A stretch of 64,000 bases of DNA from Gnetum montanum (Eukaryota; Streptophyta; Gnetopsida; Gnetales; Gnetaceae). How positions within the stretch are numbered: position 1 is the first letter of the stretch; every line of letters starts with the position of its first letter. Position numbers and translations under genes: made by a program. The notes beneath the pieces were generated by a model that worked only from the letters and a program-made list of their open reading frames with translations, did no database searches and had not been told where the DNA came from. The stretch covers positions 1-64,000 of the forward strand of contig MNCI01026249.1 in NCBI GenBank assembly GCA_015680685.1. Direction: 5' to 3'. Shown one piece after another: positions 12,540 to 22,735 of this stretch.

Positions 12540-13993
12540 ACTTCCTGGAGTGTGCGCTGCACTACCAAGTCAACCAATAGTTGCGTAGCCTTGTGACGGC
12601 AGGTGTTGTTGTCCGGTCTTCCAACCTTTGCCACTGGTAGGGATACTACCATCCCCTATTCGCGTATTGGCCTTGTCCCCCAGGGAGGGGGACTAGGCTA
12701 CGCCAAACCTCGACTAGTGTTTATCTAGTCCGTGACCGGTGGTGGTGACAAATCTCCCAGGGAAGGGCCCTCCCCCCAAAAGTGGGGGTGTGTGGTGATC
12801 CATAGTAGCCTTGCTTCGCTTCGATCCTTGTCTGGGTGCTCGCCTTCCTAATGCCCTCAGGGCCCAGAGCCCCTACTCCCACCAGCCTGTGGTAATAGGG
12901 CTTGCTCGCCGTACTTGGCAAGGCTTCCTATCCCATCTCTGATGGCCTTTCTCCACGAGTGTCCTCCATTGATTTCCTCTGCGGCCCTCCAGGACCGGGG
13001 AGTGGCCGACCGTTAGCTTCGGTTTGACCTTGGATCCCACCAGCCCTAGGGGGCCATTCCATGTGAAGGGGTCCCCCCCCTGCGTATACAAAATCTCATC
13101 CTTCGGCCCCAATAGTTTCCTGTTTGCGATTTGGCCTTTTTTGCCTATAAGGTGCCACCTGTCCTCTAGTGCGGGTGTGTTACGATCGTGATGGGCCGGG
13201 TTGCCCCCTTTCCAAGAGTCCCTCATCAGGGGCGGTGCCATCGATAGGTTTTCAAATTGTACATGGACCCTCTCCTCACCGAGATCCATGTACAAGACCA
13301 GCTCCTCAACTGGCTCCTTTGGAATAAGAGGCCGCCACATGTAGAACCTCGCGAACCCCAGGTGTTCCCTAGCTTCGGTGAATTGATCGAACTTGATAAA
13401 CTCGCCAAACAGCTTTGTAAGCGATTGTAGGAACTCTGTCGACCAGTACTCAAGGGGGAGGCCATGCAACCGCACCTAGATCGGTGCCTACTCAAACAAA
13501 GTCGAATCCCAGTGAGCCCTCAAGCGCCAAGGTGCCAGGGCTAGACCTCGTGCCCCATAGAACCAAGCTCCCCCCACTAGTATTTACTCACGTTCCTCTA
13601 GGGAGGCGAAACAAAACAGGAGGCGAAACAAAATAGGAGGCGGTTGTCTGCCAGGCATTGAACCGTCACCATCTCTAACCCCCACACTGCCCAGGCGCAT
13701 TTTTGGATCAGATATATGCATGGTCGGGCCCCTTCATACACAAATTTGCCAATCAGGCAGCGCTCCATTTTTTCCAGGGTGTCCTTGTCTGGTCATCTAA
13801 CTTTGATCCACAGCACTGATCCTTCTCTGGAGCACTCTCCGAAACCTCTGGCCCGCTACTGCTCATTCGTCGTGGCCATGTCAGCTGGTCCTACCATCAT
13901 GCCGTGGGCCATCACGTTCGCCTCCACTCCTTGGGCTGTCTCGCTAGCCTTCCCGCCTATCACCACTCCTTGAACGCTCATCCTTAGCCTCAT
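12540..13993 (-). pseudogene. LINE ORF1: DUF4283-like gag protein (broken)
   Basis: Reading from the ATG at 13993, the minus strand gives MERCLIGKFVYEGARP, then the LIQKCAWAV and VTVQCLADNRLLFCFAS segments near 13540-13790, which match the plant LINE ORF1 domain DUF4283. After stops, MRLHGLPLEYWSTEFLQSL and TEAREHLGFARFYMW (13340-13475) continue the domain's second half. The downstream part is basic and Pro/Gly-rich. A Cys knuckle was not found. ORF1 binds element RNA in related LINEs. Frame changes and stops break it. Confidence 0.68.
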
Positions 13994-14000
13994 CTCCTCT

Positions 14001-14010
14001 AATATCACTA
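14001..14010. repeat. Candidate LINE target-site duplication, right copy
   Basis: AATATCACTA matches 8381-8390 with one difference. The position coincides with the change from GC-rich to AT-rich sequence. Confidence 0.5.
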
Positions 14011-14539
14011 TTATGTTACCCATCCTACACACATTTCAAATTATTGGCAATCTAAATTAGCTATTTTTTAATATGAAATTCCAAATCTTGATTTGCTAGA
14101 TGCATTGGGACATTGTAATCAAGTTTATCAATTCATTAGGCATTTTCAAATAACAAATATAGCTAAAAACTAAGGGCCATGATTTGGAGTGATGGTAAAG
14201 TCATTGTTTCTCAATTTATATTGATAGTAGTGACTTGAAAAGACTCACAATACCTGCTTAATGAAATGATCACAAGCCTCCTAATTAAACAATACAAACA
14301 AAAAGACAAGTCTTCTTAGAGGACACATTTACTTAATGGCATTGAGGGTGAAAAAGATTGAGTACTTTACCGAGTGCTGGGGTGGTCATCAACTTATTTA
14401 AATTACATAATCTTTTAAAAGCTTTGCTTTTGCTCTAGTGCAAAGTGTGAATATATCTGATCTCGAGCGTTAATTGCCTGTGAACGTTGACAGCTTGTCT
14501 ACTGCAGCTCTTTTATCTCCGCACAGACAAGTTAGGGAC
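14011..14539. other. Unassigned AT-rich spacer
   Basis: No gene, repeat or domain was recognised between the LINE and the start of sequence shared with the upstream region of PR-10 pseudogene 3. Confidence 0.4.
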
Positions 14540-15104
14540 TCGGTTTCAGCAAGGAAACTCTAGAAAAGGTGATCCACGCCGCCAACGTCCGACCATCCAA
14601 CAAAGTCACGCCGTCCTATCCTGGTCTCGTTCAAAATCTAGAAGCTATTGTGGTAGGATTCACAACATGTGCGCTGAATTTTTAAATTTAGACGTCCCTA
14701 CACGTAAAGCTTTTGAACAGCCTTACGAAAGGACCAAAAGAAGAAAGGAAAAGCCAATACAGGAAACCGCAATACCATAGTTTCGTGGTAGCAGTGCTGA
14801 GAAAACCAGTAGTCGGTTCACATTTCACAAGCTCTGAAGCAAATACCATGAAAAAGTTAAACTTTAGACCAACGTGACCATTGAACATTATCCAGACAGA
14901 CAAATGAACGATCCGCCTGATAGAGCAGCAGCAACCATAATGGGTTGGTGAGTTTAAATTTAACACCACCGGTTAATAACGAAGAACCGGGGAATGCCTA
15001 TATAATAAACACCCATCACGGCTCATAAATCCCACATCCACTCAACTCGATCTCAAGCTCAAGCAAGAAGAAAGAGTAATAGTTATAGCAATTAAGCAAT
15101 AGCA
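14540..15104 (+). promoter_or_regulatory. Promoter and upstream region of PR-10 pseudogene 1
   Basis: TATATAAT at 14999-15006 lies about 100 bases before the former ATG, the same spacing as in the intact gene. The 5' leader is nearly identical to that of the intact copy. Further up, 14570-14690 matches 62000-62145 in reverse orientation, and ACGT motifs near 14690-14706 correspond to the ACGT palindrome of the intact gene. This copy has kept many CG dinucleotides that are TG or CA in the 62000-62145 copy. Confidence 0.75.
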
Positions 15105-15690
15105 ATGGCAGAAGAGAAATCATTTACGATGACAGCAGAGACGGCTGTGGATGCCAAGAGACTGTTCATAGCAGGATGCAAGGAATAGACTGTGCTGCTG
15201 CCCAAGCTGCTGCCTTAAGTCTTTGCATCCGTAACATTTGAGGGCGGCAATGGTGGTGCAGGCACCGCGCGTCACATTGTGTTCGGCCCGAGGCACAGGC
15301 AGAGACCGAGTTTGGATTTGTGAAGGAGCGTGTGGATGAGATTGACGAGATGAGATTGACGAGAACAACTTGGTTGTCAAATACACCGTTGTGGAGGGTG
15401 GCCTTCTCGGAAAGAAGGTGGCCACGGGTCATGGTGAGGTCAAGTACACCCCTCGCCCCGGCGGTGGGTGTGTGGTAAGCCACACGGCCTACTTCACTCC
15501 CCTGTGGGGCGTGACTCCACCTCCAGCCACGGGTCATGGTGAGGTCAAGTACACCACTCGCCCCGGCGGTGGGTGTGTGGTAAGCCACATGGCCTACTTC
15601 ACTCCCCTGAGGGGCGTGACTCTACCTCCACCTGAGAAAGTGCAGCAAGTCCAAGGCTCTTGAGGACCATCATCTCCTTCCGTGTAAGTA
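15105..15690 (+). pseudogene. PR-10/Bet v 1-like pseudogene 1
   Basis: The ATG at 15105 starts MAEEKSFTMTAETAVDAKRL, the same N-terminus as the intact gene at 30689-31177. Breaks seen are: TAG after codon 27 (Ser codon in the intact copy); TAA for Gln38; a 1-base deletion just after the FGP codons; a 14-base tandem duplication in the DEIDE region (about 15340-15363); a 105-base tandem duplication (15422-15526 repeated from 15527); and loss of 23 bases between two GGCTC repeats near 15656, which removes the FAKITK part of the C-terminal helix. The frame after the indels ends at TGA 15661-15663. The 105-base duplication is in frame. The gene is opposite in orientation to the other family members. 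It cannot make a full Bet v 1 fold. Confidence 0.9.
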
Positions 15691-16260
15691 ACAGTTGCGG
15701 TAGCAACTCCCAGTTTCCTTGTCTTAATAAGTCTTGTTTGTTTATCCTCAATCCCTTCTTTCCTTTCCCAAGAACCTGATAAATAATAACTCCCTCTACC
15801 ATAGATGATGGGGCATGAACGCAGCCTTTTGTAGCTGCAAATACAAGTCATGTCAGGTTTTCTCAACGTTTTCTTCCCAAAGACTCGTGAAGTTTGTATT
15901 GCGTTCCCGACTTTTCTTCCGGATTGGGTTTTCGACTTTTCCTCTAAATTTACGTAAATTAATCCAATTACATTTGCATCAAAGGTTCTTTTAGACACGA
16001 ATACAATCATATAAAGAAAGCTAATACTATGTAATAATTCACATCCGTTAGCCTTACTTATTATGTTTATCCATTATGCCTCCTCATGCATTTTGGATGA
16101 CCATAGTTAGCCATGGTGACATGTCCCTAGGTTAGCCATGTAGGAATGGGACCTAGGAACACTTGTTTAAATAAATAGCATAGCGGCACACATTTTCAAA
16201 CCTCAAACAAAAGGTTAAAGGCTTAAGTTTCTTTTTCACTTTTAAACTAACTAGCATTTA
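15691..16260 (+). other. 3' flank of PR-10 pseudogene 1, shared with the intact copy
   Basis: This segment matches 29985-30680 in reverse complement, including the stretch that carries the probable poly-A signal of the intact gene. The duplication was therefore a genomic block and not a retrocopy of an mRNA. Similarity fades near 16260. From there to about 16600 nothing was recognised. Confidence 0.72.
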
Positions 16261-16599
16261 TTGTGTGTCAAATCCTAAAAGATAAATATATTAAAAATAA
16301 GAATTTAGATTCAAAGTACAAAAGCATGGATGTAGAGGAAAAACTCCATAACAACAAAAATGAAAGACCCAGTGGTTTTGGGGATGCCTTTTTTGGTTTT
16401 CATCCTAATAATCATTCTTGAAATACTTTTTCTCTAGGGTAGGGAAAGGATCAAAACTTGCCCTCATTTAAAAGTATCCAAATGGATTTTCACTTCCTAC
16501 AAACAGCTTCCTGTTAATAAGAAAGAAAACTACAAAGAGAAAAATTTAGCAATTTAGCTAAAGCATTAGCTATTTAATGATGTAACCTTGAACTAACAA

Positions 16600-17960
16600 A
16601 GGAAGAAAATTAGCTGGAGAATCTTTGTAGAAAACACATTACATTGAAACTTCCAAATGACATAAAAAATAAGAGGATGAAAGCAACACCAAATATAAAG
16701 TTGAAATCCTTGAAGTTAAGAAGCATCATGAAATAAAACTTCAACTAATCCTTATTAAAAACCATGTAAATACCTACTACACTAAGGCCAAGAGCTACAA
16801 GCAAGGGGACAAGTAACAAAAAATGGATGAATGTATCTTCCATGTTGTAAATAGGACATCTTGGGTCATGAACATCCAAATGAGAGCATTGAATATCATT
16901 AGGAAAACTTTGATGAATCAAATATCATAGAAAATATCTAAATTTTGAAGACATAGTGGCATTCCATATATGTTGAATTCATTGCTTTTGTAACAAAAAA
17001 CATTTAACTTTTCTAAAAAATGCCAACATTTAGACAAATCCTATTCTTGAAAACCCTTATTGAAAAAGATAGAAGAGTTGAACCAATTAATTTGAGAGCC
17101 TGTAAGTCTAAAATATTAATCAACATGATACAAAAGATGATTTGTAATAGATATGTCATTTTTTTCATAAAAAAGAATTCATATACAAAATGAATATAAT
17201 AAAGTAGGAATAATATTTTCAATAAAGATGCGTTAGAGCAAATTATGTTCCTATTCATTTTGCATAGCATGACATAAAATATTTGCAACAAGGATGAAGA
17301 TATAAGGAGCAAGAGTACAACCTTACCTAACTAAGAGTTCAAGCTTGAAACTATTAGTAATGCCACCATTTTTTTCTACAAGTGCATTAGCATCTACAAA
17401 AAGAGTCTCCACCATTCTAATATATTTTTCATTAAAACAATATTAGTGAACACAAACAATAATAAAATTTTATTCAATTATATCATATGCTCTAGCATAA
17501 TAAAGCTTTAAAAAACGATGTCTTAATTGGAATCCTCGGTCCATTATATATCCTTGCAAGTTGGAACAACATTATCCAGAATATATCTACCTTTGACAAA
17601 TCTAGTTTGTGCTAGAATAATTAACTAAGGAATAATTATTTTAATTATTATAGCAAGACATTTAGTTAAATTTTATAAATATAATTCAAAAGAGTAATAG
17701 GTTGCCAAATCATAATAACATAATTTAGACTAGGTAAACAAATCATCACATTAAACATTTGATCTAGCAACATTAGATAAATAAAATTATTTCTTGACAT
17801 CATACCAGATAGAAAGCTCATGGCCTATAAGTTGAGAAGAAACTCCACTAATTTTGTCATAATAATTTTTAATCATATTAAAATCACCATCAAAAAGCCA
17901 AGGAATGTTAAGTAAACTATAGAGAAGAAACTACCATAGAATAATTCTATTTGTATAAGT
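16600..17960 (-). mobile_element. Relic of a non-LTR retrotransposon (endonuclease end and RT)
   Basis: The minus strand reads WLFDGDFNMIKN near 17900 (endonuclease GDFN motif). TRFVKGRYILDNVV follows near 17560-17600, then FVDANALVEKNGG, and at about 17285-17330 a degraded RT motif VR-stop-GCTLAPYIFILVA (the family has VRQGCPLAPYLF). Stops are frequent. The open frame 17013-17312 is a leftover of the region after the RT core. The relic is AT-rich and clearly distinct from the GC-rich LINE at 8391-14000. Its boundaries are uncertain. Confidence 0.6.
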
Positions 17961-18044
17961 AGTAGAAGCATAAATATTATAAATACGAAAAGAAAATAAA
18001 ATACCTTGAAGAATTACCCAGGCTATAGAATTATCTCTGGTGTG

Positions 18045-18130
18045 AGAGAAAATTCAATGCACATGTTATGGATACAACTACAATAGCTTCTAGATTTCAA
18101 CAGGGAAAATGCTATCATGAACAGAGCCAT
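18045..18130. repeat. Fragment of the PR-10 upstream block
   Basis: AATTCAATGCACATGT, then the CAATAGCTTCTAGATTTCA stretch, matches 62009-62060. It also matches, in reverse complement, 14636-14690, and part of 31450-31492. It has no PR-10 coding sequence next to it. Confidence 0.55.
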
Positions 18131-19140
18131 GGTAACCGTTTAGGTATAAAAGCTATTATTGATAAGACTAAAATTCTAGTTTGTAGTACTAGAAATAAAA
18201 TTTATAATTTTTTCCTTGGAAAAAGAAGGATTGATATATGTGAATCTTATAATATTTGGGAGTTAAATTTGATATTAATTATAATTATAATGCCCCTATT
18301 ACTCAAAGGGCTTCAAATGCCATGTGAGCTCTATTTAATCTAAAGAATAATTGTAGCAGAAAACGAATTTTGGCATAGGATATCAAAAGGAAACTTTTTC
18401 GAAATCTTGTCTAACTTGTATTATTATATTGATGTATTTTTTAGGGACCATCTCTTTCTATACATAATTGGAAAAAATTAGAGCATGTTCAAAAATAGCT
18501 TATTGTATGTGAATTTCAAGTGAAAATGCAGACTTCTTATGATATCTTACTTTTAGAAGAAAACTTTTTTTCATCTTGAAGTTGAAGCCCTTTGTCAATT
18601 TATTGCTTATACTCAAACGTTAAGCCACATGGAGGAAGTTAATTATGCTAAGGAGATAATGAATGCTACACAAGAAAATGGATGGTTTCATTAAGGAAAA
18701 TTATGACATGGAATATTGCTATAAAGAATTTCCTTTAAACAAAAGACTCTTAAGAAAAACTATAAAAGAAAAAGTCTTGTCGAAAGTTTGGTTGAACACA
18801 TCAAAGAAATAACATTTTCATTTGCATTTTGTTAGAGGATATTGGTTATCTAGTACTCAATAGTATCTATTCTCATTTGTTCCTACTCATTTAAGAAATC
18901 AAATTGCTAGAGCAAGAATGTGCCCTCATTATTTCCTTATTGAGATAGGTCATTGGATCAATTTGGCAAGAGAAGAGTGCATTTGTAAACTATGAAAACA
19001 AAGCATAGAAATGAAGAACATATTTTTTTATTTTTTCCATCTTTGGCTCACATTTTATTGAATTATATTATTAATTGTAATTTGTTGATTACTTTCCTTC
19101 AAATTGACCCTATCTGCTAATTGGACCCTTATTTCAATGA
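18131..19140 (+). mobile_element. Relic of a non-LTR retrotransposon, RT C-terminal part
   Basis: The plus strand reads KTKILVCSTRNKIYNFFLGK and RIDICESYNIW near 18165-18265, the region after the RT catalytic core in LINEs (usually ESYKYLG). At about 18895-18995 it reads QIARARMCPHYFLIEIGHW followed by REECICK, the C-terminal His/Cys region. The open frame 18068-18343 covers the first part. Several frameshifts are present. It is the same class as the relic at 34451-35400. Confidence 0.58.
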
Positions 19141-19157
19141 TGTTTTTAACTTTCTTC

Positions 19158-19162
19158 AACAC
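19158..19162. repeat. Target-site duplication of element 2, left
   Basis: AACAC directly precedes the 5' LTR and is repeated exactly at 29252-29256. Confidence 0.85.
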
Positions 19163-20014
19163 TAATGAAGTGTATTTTTTTATGTTCTAATATCAGATAT
19201 TCAATATCGAATACCCAATATTGAGGACCAAGAAGCAATGTTGGATATTTGATATCATAAGATGTGTGTCGGCCTATAAATATTCCACTTGGGTGCATGG
19301 TTTGGGGATAGTTTTCTCATAGCATAGTAGAGCTCTTGTAGTTTCTTTTCTCCAGAGTTAGAATATTTTCCAAAGCACTCGTAATAAGAGTTATTGAGTG
19401 CACAGATCTTTATTCGAGCACTATTGTACCTAAGCATGTCAGTGTGTGTGGCAATAAAGATGAACTTTCCAATAAACCTTGCAACACCTTGGCTAGATTA
19501 AATATTTTATTTATGCATTTAATGTTTTATGCAATTTTATTTAATGATTCCAAGTAATTAAGCTAAGCTAAATAAAAATTAATTAAACACATAAGTATAA
19601 TCGCTTCAAGCATGCACATGATGCTTGGTAATCCTAGCAACATTTAACGTTTGGTAATCCAATAACATTGTACATGTTTAGGATGTGTACGAGAAGTGGG
19701 ACCAGATACTTATCTTAGAATTATTTAGAGTTTAATTAGTTAGATTAAATTAGCCATTAAAAAATTACTTCATTATTTATTTTAAGCATCAAGTACATAA
19801 AACATAAAAAATAATAAAAATTAGATGCCTCAGTTGCACTTAACCATACCTTTGCATTGCACAATTGTAACTGGGAAGACCACAATTGTAACAATTAGAT
19901 TTCACTTCCTAGAACCAATGTACTAGAAGACTTAAGGTCTGTGAAATTCAATTGGATTGCATGTGAACAATTGTGATTCATATGGTTGAGCATAGAGGTA
20001 TTTGCTGCACATCA
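19163..20014 (+). repeat. 5' LTR of element 2
   Basis: 852 bases, starting TAATGAAG (TG decayed to TA) and ending CACATCA. It holds clustered GATATC-like motifs and a CCTATAAATATTCC box near 19273 that probably served as the TATA element. It aligns along its length with 28372-29251. Confidence 0.9.
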
Positions 20015-20035
20015 TTGGCATCATTTTTGGGGACC
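20015..20035 (+). other. Primer binding site of element 2, tRNA-Asp type (decayed)
   Basis: TGGCATCATTTTTGGGGACC follows the LTR end directly. The known plant Athila-type site is TGGCGCCGTTGCCGGGGA. Five of the six differences are C-to-T or G-to-A, as in methylation-linked decay. Confidence 0.8.
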
Positions 20036-20178
20036 TTTTGTTTAATATTTGTGCTAACTAGGAACTTAGTGAAAACCATTTAATATCATTGGAATGAACC
20101 CTTAGGTCACATCATATGCCAAAATAATAAAAATAATCATAATAAAGCACACTGATTTTTATTTTTTCTAATCCCAAA

Positions 20179-22735
20179 ATGTCTTCTTCTTCTCATAAGA
20201 GTGATTCTCCATCTAAGTTTGAGCGAACATCCAATTGGTAAAGAATTAAACAAAGAAATAAACAAGTGTCCCATCAATACAAGGTGGTATATGCTCATCC
20301 TAATGAGTATGTTCCTAATTTCACTTTTTTCTTACATCAAGATGAACATATGTACTGGTGGGACTTGGAGGGCAACATTGTGTTACCACTCGATTGATCT
20401 ATTCCTGTGATGCTCCAACATACTTTTATGAGGTTGGGACTATAGGGACTTTATTTTGAATATGTTGTGTACGGTAGTGACACTAGGGAGTACCATCCCA
20501 TAGATGCACAACATAAAAGCGATCAGAAGTAAGAGAAGCATTATGAAAGTGCAAAGGGAAATTAGTCTAATGGCTTCCCATTCCTACTATACAAAAGAGA
20601 TGGTGAGGGCTTCTTCTCTGAGGCCTCTCCATTCAATGATACTCATCTCTTTGACTTCAACTAAGAAGGCCAAAACCAAAACCTATAGTCTATTGTCCAC
20701 AATCTTGGCTCTGGAAAAAATGAATCCCATGATTAAAAGGGATCAAGAGAGGAGGATCATGGTAGGGATGAGGATAAGCATTGTGATCATGATTATGGCC
20801 ATGACCACCAAAGTGGGGGTAGTAGGCACTGTGATGGCGGTAGTCCTCCTTTCTCTTCACCTTCATCATCATCTTCTTCCTCTTCTAGCTCTAAACACAA
20901 CTGTAAAAAGCATGATCATGATGGAGGTAACCGACAAGATGAAAATGATCACAAGGCCCATCAAGAAAGTCAAGATCAAGGCCATGGACATTCAAGGAAG
21001 GCCCGTTGTCATGAAATAAGGGGTACCAGAAGGCATCATAGGCACTATGGCCACTATAGAGGCCATGGTTATGATGAGCCTTTTCTTGCAACTTGAAGCA
21101 TGCTAAACATAGTAGAGGCAATGAGGATTCCTAAAAGGCATGTAAAGGATAGTTGAATTAAGAGGCTAGACATGAACAATATCGTCAAGTTTGAAAGTGG
21201 ATATAACTCTAATCTACAAAATCATCTTCAAGACTTTCATGATGCATGTGCCTTGAGAAATGTGGAAAATGATTGGTAGAAGCTTAAGCTATTCCCAAGG
21301 ATACTCATTAAGAAAGTAGAAAGTTGGTACTAGTTCCTAGAATCAAAATCCATCAAACAATGGAGTACAATGCTTGAACTATTCAATGACAAATATCATA
21401 TGTACTCCCAAGTCTTCAACTTGAGGAAGTAGATCCAAGGATGGAAACAAGGGATGCATGAGCCCTTAGACATAGCCATGGACTGATACTATTCTTTGTT
21501 TCATAGACGTCCTCGCCATGGTTATTCTCAACAAGAACAACTTTGCCATATCATAGATGGGCTATGATCAGAAATGAGGAGAACTCTTGGAGTCTATGTC
21601 CAAGGAAAATTGTCAGAACTAAGAGTCCATTAGATTCAAAGGTTGATTGATCAAGTAGAAAAGGAAGAAGGCATGTTGAGAAAATGAGAAAGTATAAAAG
21701 AATATAATAGGGATTCTTCCATCAAAAAGAGGGAGGTCTACTTTTGTGACAATGAGGAGGAGTCACCACTTGATGAGGTTGTGAATAGAAAGACCTTGCC
21801 AATCCAAAAATATATGTCTAAAATTTTGGCCAAGGTAGATAAAATGTGGGGTTCATTTGATGAAAAATTTTAAATTTCTCTAAAAATTATAGAATCATCA
21901 AGAGAGTAGAGTAGTGATCATGAATGTAGGAGGTGGAAAGAAGCTAAAAATGCCTAGCAAAAGGATAACGGAAAAGCTATTGCAACAGAAGAAGTTATGG
22001 AGAAAAAAATTAGATGATGATGTTAGGTATGACATATACCAATACAAACATTCTAAAGTATGTTGCCCTATCATGTCACACTTGTAGGAGTTTGGAGTGT
22101 ATGCTCTAAATCCTAGATTGGCAAGAAGGCGAGCACTTAGAATATTTCCTTATCCTCAAGGCAGTCTAGGGTATTTCCACCAACAATAATAATCATATTA
22201 TCCAAGTGAAGTGGAAACATTCACAGTTGTGGGGAATGCCACCACCAAGGCAACAGTACCATTATAGGCAACTAGATCCATATGAGTACTATGTTCAACA
22301 ACTCATTTCTCTACATGATTCTTCCAATCATGCCATGTTCCAACATCACTACTATCCTCCAAAGTATTACAAAACTCATTATTCATCTATTAGAGGTAAG
22401 ACCTCGCATCCATATTACCCTCCTCATTCATTTGCATATGTTCCTCCACCCTCAACCAAGTAACCACCTACTCCATCAATGTAGGGAGAAATTCTAGCTC
22501 AGTAGAAACAACTCAATGCAATGAAGACTTTTAAATTACAACTGGATCCTCAGTCAAGTCATTCAAAAACTAGATATGAAAGAGACCATTCTTCCTATCC
22601 AATAGTTCAACTAAATCCTCACATACACTTGTGGTTGGAAATCTTGCTTCTTCATCTTCCACTGCATCTAATCCATTTGAGTCCCCTTCAAACTAAACAA
22701 CTCCCAAAGTGCATACCATCATGTTAACTCATGTA
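20179..22735 (+). pseudogene. gag of element 2 (broken)
   Basis: The ATG at 20179 gives MSSSSHKSDSPSKFERTSNW and then a stop. VVYAHPNEYVPNFTFFLHQD and HMYWWDLEG follow in the leader domain, and element 3 has the same block (VSYAYIDPYHPNLTFIFHQD type). A His/Asp/Gly-rich stretch with a run of Ser codons lies at 20740-21090. The capsid-like domain at about 21190-21400 reads LQDFHDACALRNVENDW, then KLKLFPRILIKKVESWY and QWSTMLELFNDKY. A Pro/Tyr/His-rich tail at 22206-22463 is open. Gag would package element RNA. Multiple stops break it. Confidence 0.75.

Larger units (their letters stand above)
8391..14000 (-). mobile_element. L1-type LINE retrotransposon, GC-rich, broken
   Basis: A sharp change to GC-rich sequence marks the element. 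On the minus strand it has ORF1 with a DUF4283-like domain, then ORF2 with AP endonuclease, reverse transcriptase and a zf-RVT-like zinc-binding region. It ends at a short poly-A (T run at 8392-8399). A 10-base near-duplication flanks it (8381-8390 and 14001-14010), giving about 5.6 kb. The first ATG candidate (13991-13993) lies only a few bases from the inferred 5' end, so the 5' end may be truncated. Homopolymer C runs occur near 8623-8634 and 10009-10024. Confidence 0.85.

Noticed and set aside
14487-14780. 97-codon frame upstream of PR-10 pseudogene 1
   Set aside because: It overlaps the shared upstream region, is not kept in the other copies, and has no motif.
17013-17312. Hydrophobic 99-codon minus-strand frame as a membrane protein
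   Set aside because: It lies in sequence with LINE RT motifs. The hydrophobicity follows from AT-rich codons.
20504-21019. 171-codon open frame, Met/Ile-rich
   Set aside because: It lies out of frame over the His/Asp-rich gag segment. The real gag frame is shown by similarity to element 3.
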